This document shows, piece by piece, positions 33,901-42,900 of a stretch of 64,000 bases of DNA. Positions within the stretch are counted from its first letter, which is position 1; each line of letters starts with the position of its first letter. The DNA is taken from NCBI GenBank assembly GCA_034231615.1, contig CM067319.1, forward strand, positions 7,023,051 to 7,087,050, written 5' to 3'. A program made the translations under genes and the position numbers. The notes beneath the pieces were generated by a model. That model was given only the letters and a program-made list of their open reading frames with translations, was not told where the DNA came from and made no database searches. Origin of the DNA: Meghimatium bilineatum. Taxonomy: Eukaryota; Mollusca; Gastropoda; Stylommatophora; Philomycidae.

Positions 33901-36900
33901 GAAGATGGAAATACCTGGGATATATTCTAAGACTAGATAAAAACAGATTGAACTAGAAAGTCCTTATGAGAATACATGAGATAAAAAAAAAGAGGGCGAC
34001 CCAAAATTACTATAAAAAGCACCATTCTTAAAAAAGGAGAAATAATAGGTTGCAACTCCATACACGAACTAAAAGTACAGGCAGCAGACTGCAACACATG
34101 GAAAATCAAAACCTCTGCCGTATGTGCTGCCTGTGGTATGAAAGGAACAAACTAACTAAACTGATCCACCTCGCCCTTACTGAAGACATATATTGGACCC
34201 TGCTTAGATAAATATTTTACCATTGTTTGAAGTATAAATATATATAGCCATTGTGGTTATTTCAGAAAGAGTACATTGCTCACAATGTGAGATCGTAAAA
34301 GTAGATTACCAGTGTTTCTAGGGTGCTGACCCCTCTGTTATAGAGGTTAAAAGTGACCAGAAAGCATGCTCATGTTGAATGTGCTGGGCCAAAAGACACA
34401 GATATCACAGTTAAGAAGTAATTAATGACACAATGTATTCCATTCTCTGGACTACATCCTGCTAATCTGCAGGAGTTTGAGAATTAGTGCAGAGTAATTA
34501 ATTCAACATGAATGCCCTCATTGAGACCAGATCCTTGCCGAAAACAATGAGGCTAAAGTATACCACAAGTGGCTAAACAATAAGTCTGGTCTGATCCCAG
34601 GTCCTCCTACACACGAGCATGATCACAATCTCTGCCCTAGCAAGTAAAGATGCTTAAGACAAAAACCCCCCAAAAAGTGGAGCATGATAGCAACCAGTAT
34701 ACCACACAACAATGCTTTTGAAAATGTGCCTATATCTGATATACTATAGATATAGGCATATTTCTGGCGAACAAAAGAAAAGGATGAAATGTGTTACATG
34801 TTAATAATTTTTGGTAAAGTAAATTTTTTGTGGACACTTTCTCCTGTTCTTAGGGCAAACAAGCATTTCACACCACAACAGTTGCTGACTATATTTTTGT
34901 TGATAGAACGTTACCAAGGAGAGAAGTCACCATGGTTTCCTTATATGAACTCACTTCCTCAAACATACAGCACAACTTTGTATTTTTCTGAGAAGGAAAT
35001 CAACTCACTGACCCCTCATGTTAGAAGTTCTGCAGTGCTAGCAGAAGATAGGTAGGACATATATTGTTATAATTCTTCAATAGATATTCTCAGAACATGC
35101 CACATATGAAGTATTGTTGTTCTGTCAGTCCTTCGGCAGGCTGCTGTAAGGACTGTTTATTTATCTGTCAGTCCTTCGGCAGGCTACTACAAGGACTGTT
35201 TATTTATTTATTTAAAAAAATATTTTTAAATTATTATATTTTCGGTATTTGTTTGGACTGCTGTCGTCTGTATTTTTTATTTTATTATAATTATTTTTAT
35301 CATATTTATATTAGTAGTGGCAGGTATTTGTAACACTTTACTTATTCATTATTATCACTTTGTGTTACTGTAGCCCATATCAGAATGTTAGATCTTATCC
35401 GGCTTTTTTGGCTATTATATATTCCCCTGAATGCATACTTCAAGACTGTCCAGATTTCAAGGAACTTATTGTTCTTTGAAAGACATAGGTAAGACATGGC
35501 CACACTTGACTGAACTGAGGCAAAACATTTGCAGTAAAACTTACTCTGACCTGGAGAAGACTGGGAGCTTCATCCTGGTGAGTGACCTGAAGATCTAGTG
35601 AGATCAAAAGAATCTGAATGCAGAAGAAGAAGAATCTGTAAAGATAATTAATGTTAAAACCAAAGAAAATTATTTCCTGACTTAATAATACTTACCGGTA
35701 CGTAAAACACATTGTCGCTCATACTCAATGCACTTAATTGAGAATTGAACCATGACTATCATACCAGTAATCCATTGCACTAATAACTAGATAACTACAC
35801 CTCCTCTATCATGTCTACTTAACATAGATATCTCATTGGACTATAATTCCCGTAAATGTATTCAAATTAAGTCAATTTTCTTTGAATTATTTCCCTTACA
35901 TTGCGTTTCAGATTCAACAAGGCCTTTGACAAAATTAAAAACTTTCTCCAGAACAATATGCCATCTATGGAGCACATGTGCAGTGAGTCCGATGTGAGAT
36001 GGGCGTGGTCAACCGTCAACACCCGATCTGTTTACTTTCAAACATCTCCTCATCCATTACTAATTCTCGACCCAGAAGAGAGCCACGTAGCACTTGCTCC
36101 ATTTTTGGATCTTTTAAATCACCATTATTCCTCTCAGGTAAAAAGATGAGTGTTCTGTCACTTGCATGAGCATATGAGCCAGTCTCCTTCAGGTGGCCAC
36201 ATTTTTTTATGCCAGGAGGGGGGGGGGGGATGAAAAGAAAAAGGAAGTTGGAAATTGGATAGCAGCGTACTCATCTAGAGGAACGACAGAAAGATAACTT
36301 CTTCTTTTGTATTAATTCTCAAACTCCTGCAGATCAGCAGGATATAGTTCCGAAAACAAAATGTCTTGTGTCATGGTTTAGTACTTACATAGAAAACAAG
36401 TGAAGTTTTACTGCACGACAACTAACACAATGTCACTATCGGAAGCTCATGTGAAATAATACACACAACGGAAAACAAGCAAAACCATACAAAAAACAAT
36501 ACACAACATAATCAACATTTCAACCAAAAGGTCTTTATCAAGATACACAAAAAACATTAAAAGGTAAATATTTGTCGTCTTTTGATATTTTGTGCGTATT
36601 GTGATGGTATGATGATTGTTTTATATAGCACAGTTTTGGTGTTCATGTTCAGATATTTGTTTTTGAAAATAGGAGAGATCTGCCCCAGGATCCGGTGTGC
36701 TATGTTGTATCTATGTTGGATGTATTTGGTGTATTTCCCATTCAGTGATATGATGTTTCCAAGATAAGTGAATTCTTTCACCTGTTTAAGTTGTTGATCA
36801 TTGATTAGAATAGTCGTGTTTATTTCTGTTTTTGCAATTGACAGTACCTCAGTTTATTTCTGTGTTTATCTTCGTGTTAACTCTTTCAGGATGGAATACG

Positions 36901-39900
36901 TCCCGGGGTTTGAACGTAATTAATTTTAGGCTTTATTTTTGGACTGCAACATGATTTAGGCGCAAATTCCTGAAGACAAAGTATTAGCTATGGAAGGTCA
37001 CATAAAGAAAGAAAGATAGGTATCAAAAGAAAGATAATTGAATGTGGAATCCAGACACAATATATAAATTAAGAATTGTAACAATAAAATACAAAAATTA
37101 CACTACAAACATGGATGTTTGTGAACAGGGATGACGAACATATATTTTTTTGGCATGCATTGTGTTCTACTCACCTTCAATTTTACTTGTTTTGAAATGC
37201 TGCCATCCAATCTTACTAAAGTTGATGCCTTCTGTTCATTTCCTGATCATAATTAGTTTATTTAAAGTAAATCTATCAACTGACTAGTGTTTTATGACAT
37301 TTTTTGTGTTTCATGTCAAATTTCAGAACTGAACAAATATTGTAAAACTTTACAAAATATTCTCAAGTATTTGATTTCCAAAGTTGAACTTTATTCCACT
37401 CAATATTATGATAGTAATTTAATAGTAAGAAATTAATAGTAATTTAAGAAATTAGTCATAACCCTATTTTCTGTATAGCATAGTGCAAGTTTATCATTGC
37501 TGTCACTAGCCCTATCTGATTCTTCAGAAACAATATCAGTGGGAAAATTGTTAGAATGTTTTAGCTGTTATTTTTTCCTTTCCAATAATATTAGGTCTAT
37601 TTCTTTTTCGATTTTCAACAAGTTAGTAATCTCCACTGTCAAAATTTTCAACAAGTTAGTAATCTCCACTGTCAAAATTTTCAACAAGTTAGTAATCTCC
37701 ACTGTCAAAATTTTCAGCAAGTTAGTAATCTCCACTGTCATTATTGAAAGCACTGTTGTTTTCTGACATCATCACTTGAAATCCAAATATTTTTGGGTTG
37801 GCCCGACAAATCTTAGTTTCCAACCTCTGATGGCTGGACTAAGCACCACCTCCACTTCAAGGAGTTGGCCATGATGGAGACTGTGATAAAGAAGAATGTT
37901 CTGGAAAGAATGTGACCTGAATAACCTAAACAGGTTTCCATGACTGCAGTAACCCATTTCAGTTTTAATTATTAGAATTTTACTATCATTGCTGCAATCT
38001 TGTATGTGATTAGATGTCTGCAGGAATCAACTCCAGATCCAGCTGCTATGACATTGTATCTCTGGACACATATAAGAAACATGACCAGGTGTTTATATGC
38101 TATGGAGCCCATGACAATGTCATGCTACTTATCAATTATGGATTCGCCCTACCCTGCAACATCTATAACTCATATACATTCACTCTGGGTGAGTAGAAAT
38201 AATAGTTTTCCTGTCAGTAACTTTTGTTGTAAAATATGTTTTAGAGATTGAGAGGAAAACCAGAATAATAACATTTGGACCAAATATATGTTATAACAGG
38301 TAAAGCAAAGATCTTGTGGTATGGGAACCGTCAAACAGATTCTCAGAAACACCAGGGAAATTTTGCTGAACAGATGGGCAAATGGCTGACTGGTTGAAAT
38401 GTATTTAATGAAAATTTCACGCTAACATGATATATGTTCAAGTCATAGGGATATCACAGCCATGCTAACATGATATATGTTGAGTCATTGGGATATCACA
38501 GCCATGCTAACATGATATATGTTGAGTCATTGGGATATCACAGCCATGCTAACATGATATATGTTGAGTCATAGGGATATCACAGCCATGCTAAATGACA
38601 TAATGCATTTCGCTCTCTGAAATGAACTGCACTCTAGACACACCCCAACTATTGCACGAAGATATAAGGGCTATATTGCTCATAATTGCTGTGGATTTAA
38701 ATAAACAAACATGTCTCTGTATATAGCTGATCAATCTCTGCTACCTTGTTGTTTAGGCACCAAGCTTCTTGAATGGTTATAACACTGTTTGAGTGTCTCA
38801 TTATGCATGAATCATTTGTAGCTCATTACCAAGGAAGCATTTCTTGCCAGTGTATTGTTTATTTCTTTGTTTGTTTTATATCCATGAATTATGAGCAATA
38901 ACATACTTGTAGTCTTTTCTCCAGTGGAAGAAGTCGAGGCGAGGGGGGGTATTCTCTAGAGTTTTATTTCATACCAAGAAGACTCTTAACTCTCAGAGTT
39001 GTGCAAATCTTTGAGAATATGTTTCTCACTTAGAGGGAACATGCCGTTGGGAACTTCTACAAGAGGAATACCTCACGTTATATGTGATGTCATCTACTCT
39101 ACTAGAGGTTTACTATTCCATAGTGGTTGGTGAGTCCTTCAGACCTTTCATATGTAGTGTGTTAAATTATATATCTCGTGGATGTGTGTGCGCTCACGTG
39201 TGTGTGTGTGAGCAACCTTATTTGTTTTTTGACAGACAATCTGAAGTAAGCTTATATCAGCTGTAGTTGACTTGGCAAAATCTATCTATCTATAATCAAT
39301 TTGATATGTTGCAGAAGCATGGAAGCATTACATCATTGGACCATTACATCATCGGACCATTACATCATTGGGCCATTGCTCCTTGAGGGTGAATATTCAT
39401 TATTCCTCTCTTTTCATTGTTAATATCTCAAATGTGTCAGGCCATTGGCACAAATAAAACAGCAAATCGCATGTGAGTTGCCTGGTCCCGAGAGGAGAGC
39501 AAAGAATAGCAACACTCTTTACCTTTCATAAATGGCATAAAAGGTGACTAAGGAGGTTATGGGGTGGTATTGGCTGTCCCATCCCATATAGGGTCAAAGT
39601 GACCCAAATTCATGCTGACATCAGATGTGTCAGGCCGAAAGGCACAGATATATCAGCAATGCTGTGAACCATGACACTACACATTCCGGGCTACATCCTG
39701 GTAATCTGTAGGAGTTTGAGAACAAACACAAAAGAAGAAGAAATGGCAACACAACACATCATCATTCTCTGGACTACACCCTGCTGAAATTCTAGTAGGA
39801 CCATTATCCTGATACAAGAGATACCCAGTGGGAGTTTGAGAAGACACTTCAAAATTTGTTCTGGCACCACTGCACAATGTGTTACATAAGTTTAGTAGTA

Positions 39901-42900
39901 ATTGCAAATGATTGATATATTGTTAATTTATATTGCCTTCAACAGAAGAGATCTCAACCTGCATTCGTGATCATACTCAGCTTGTGAATGACAAATTGAG
40001 CATCATTAGGGATACTCAGCTTGATAAGTAAATATAACCTCATCATTGTTATTTATCAGTATAATCATGCAAGTTCTTCTTCTTCTTCTCGTTTGGAGTT
40101 TGACATGTCTACACAGCAAGTCAAATGCAAGTTAATTTATCCCTGTTTATATCTGATAGTTTGTATAATCATGTCTGGTTATGTTCTTTGTTTTCTCAAA
40201 CTCCTACAGATCAGTGGAATGTAATCCAGAGAATGGAATGCTTTGTGTCATGGTTACATCTTATCTGTGATAACCGCACAATTGGGCCTAACACATCTGA
40301 CTTCAGCATGGTTTCTGTGTCACTTTGACCCTATATGGGATGGGACAACCAACTCCACCCCAAAATCTCCTTAGACGCCGCTTACAATATGTGTGGAAGG
40401 TAAACAGAAAATCTCCTTTCAGGGCACGGCAACACAAAGGCGGTCTAGTTATATATCCATTCAATGCAGTTTGTGGCCCTCATATGAGTATAGATCACTG
40501 ACAAATTCTCTCCAATCTACCCTGTCCTTATGCCCCTGCTCCTGCCTAAACGTCTAGTTCAGAGAGCAAAGAATATGGCTACTGTCTTCTTTCCAGGCAT
40601 GTCATAGAAGGTGACAAAGAAAAGTTGAGGGAATAGATGGACAACTTGTAAAAAATCATCATTGTCACGATTTCCTAATTTTGTTTTCTGGTATATGAGC
40701 GCCATGGATGATGAAGAAATGTAGGCCAGTGGATATTGCATTAATAAACTTTTGTTACTGCATATTTTCCTGTTAAGGAATGCAGGAAGGCTTTATAGTC
40801 AAGCAAAATGAATTAAACAGGTTACTAAAACACTTACCTTGCCTATTAATAAAAACAATATATTTAAAAAAGTATATATAAAAAAAACATACAATAAAAC
40901 TAAACAGGACAATTCTCCACGTATCGGCTCAAATTGAACCTTTTTCAAGAGACAAACAACAGAAAACAACAAAATAAAAAACCAAATAGATGACTAGATT
41001 TCATCAAGCCCCGTCTCCATAGCGCAGGGATGGCAACGCATCTAGTTAAAGAGAAAATGCGTGCATTCATTATAAACAAACCGAAAGTGGGAAATTAGAG
41101 GCACTATAGATGAGTGCAAGAATAATAAAAGAAAAAGATAAGAAAAATACCCCTTTTGTCACTTTATCAGACAGGCAGGTTTTAAGAACATAGTCACAAC
41201 AGGCAAGACTGAAGGGAACAGAGACAGATGGGGACGTGAGAAAATATTAATGTGACAACCTAGCAAGGCTTGGAAACAACTGAGACCCTCTGACCATTTG
41301 GTTATTTATAGGAAGGCTTTATGTAGGCAGCAGAAATAAAGGCTGGTTTGACATAGTGGTCGTCATGATGTGTGCAGGGTGAATTTTAAATTTTATTCCT
41401 AAAAAGATAAAAATCCAGTCCCAACCGTTGTTTGAATCTGGAACCTTATGGTTCTGAAACCAGAGTTCTAGCCATTTATACACATGCTTCCCCCACATTA
41501 ATATTACAACTCACCAGTGTGTTGCTGGGGCCCAAATGGCGAGCAAAGAATAGCAACACTATTTACCTTCCATGCATGTCATAATAGGCAACTCAAGAGG
41601 TTAGGGGTGGAGTTGGCTGTCCCATCCCATATAGGGTCAAAGTGACAGAGAATTCATGCTGAAGTCTGATGTGTCAGGTCAAAAGACAATGATATCACAG
41701 TAAAGTTGTAAACCATAAGAACGCATTCTGTTCTCTGGGCTACATCCAGTGAATCAGCAGGAGTTAGAGAATTAATGCAGAAAATACATAAGAATAAATT
41801 AATCAGTCTAGCAGTAAGTAAACTTATGAAAGTTTGTGATCTAACATTCTTCCATTTCTCCATTAAAGTCTACTTTTGGCAGGCAATAACATAACCAAAT
41901 AACATGCATACCCCATTGCAGAATCTATATAAACTCATGCCAAATTGGTTAAATTTCAAGATTCATCCTAATCAATAGCTAAACTGGAAGCAAATGCACC
42001 CAACTGCAGAACCAAATGACCCCTACCACCAAATGTCACGCAAGGAACAAACCATCATTTTCAGACTACGAGCTGGTCACAACAGACTGAGAAGTCACAT
42101 GTTCAGAAAGATGAAGATTGGTGAGACAGATATGTGCAACTGTGGACTGAGCCCAGAGACTGCAGAACACATTCTTCATGCCTGTCAACTCTACCAAGAA
42201 GAGAGGGAGAAAATATGGCCTACTGAGACGGCTCTGCTTCCAGACTTGAAGGGTTCCATGGATGACCTGAAGCGAATCACACAATTCATTGAAGCTATTG
42301 GTGTTGTAACCTGATATCTGACTGAAGAACGATGAAGAAGAAGAATAGCTAAACTATCATTGTGGCAAAGGCAATATTAGTGACAATGATGACTATTGAG
42401 ATGTTTTGAAATAAAAAAAGTTTTATTTGCTAATAAAATAAAACTGAAATATTAACAATTTGGTTGTTTTCAAACAGAAATCTGGTATGTGCTGTTGATG
42501 GTGCATCATGGTCATTGATGACAGCACTGAAAATATTTTCTCTGCAGAAGGAACAGTTGTAAGTATTTGCAATCATTGGTCTCAATGTGTTTGTCTTCAA
42601 GCTGGCCATCTGCATTCTTTGTGCTTGTTATTTTGTTAAAAATAATAGGTGGACATAACATAAATAATGTGTCATACACTGAAGGACAACATAAATGACG
42701 GGATATGCTGGTCAACATGACATATATAATTTAGGATACAAAACATCTCTGATAGATCTGATATCCCTAGAATTGACACTATTCTGATGCAGACACAGAT
42801 GTGTTGGGCAGGTCATCTGGTAGGTATGCCAGATCATCACCTGCCAAAAATACTTCTCTATGGTGAGTTGAAAAAGGGCATACATTCTCAAGGTAGCTAA

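Larger units (their letters stand above)
33275..34495 (+). repeat. SINE S2 copy split by a hAT element
   Basis: S2 head 33275-33387 (gttgctgggacccaaaaag ... ggttggctgtcctatc) resumes after the insertion at 34346 (gttaaaagtgaccagaaagc ... ctaatctgcaggagtttg). Confidence 0.88.

Noticed and set aside
37497-37766. Open frames with 11-residue repeats on both strands
   Set aside because: 33-bp minisatellite inside SETD4 intron 5.
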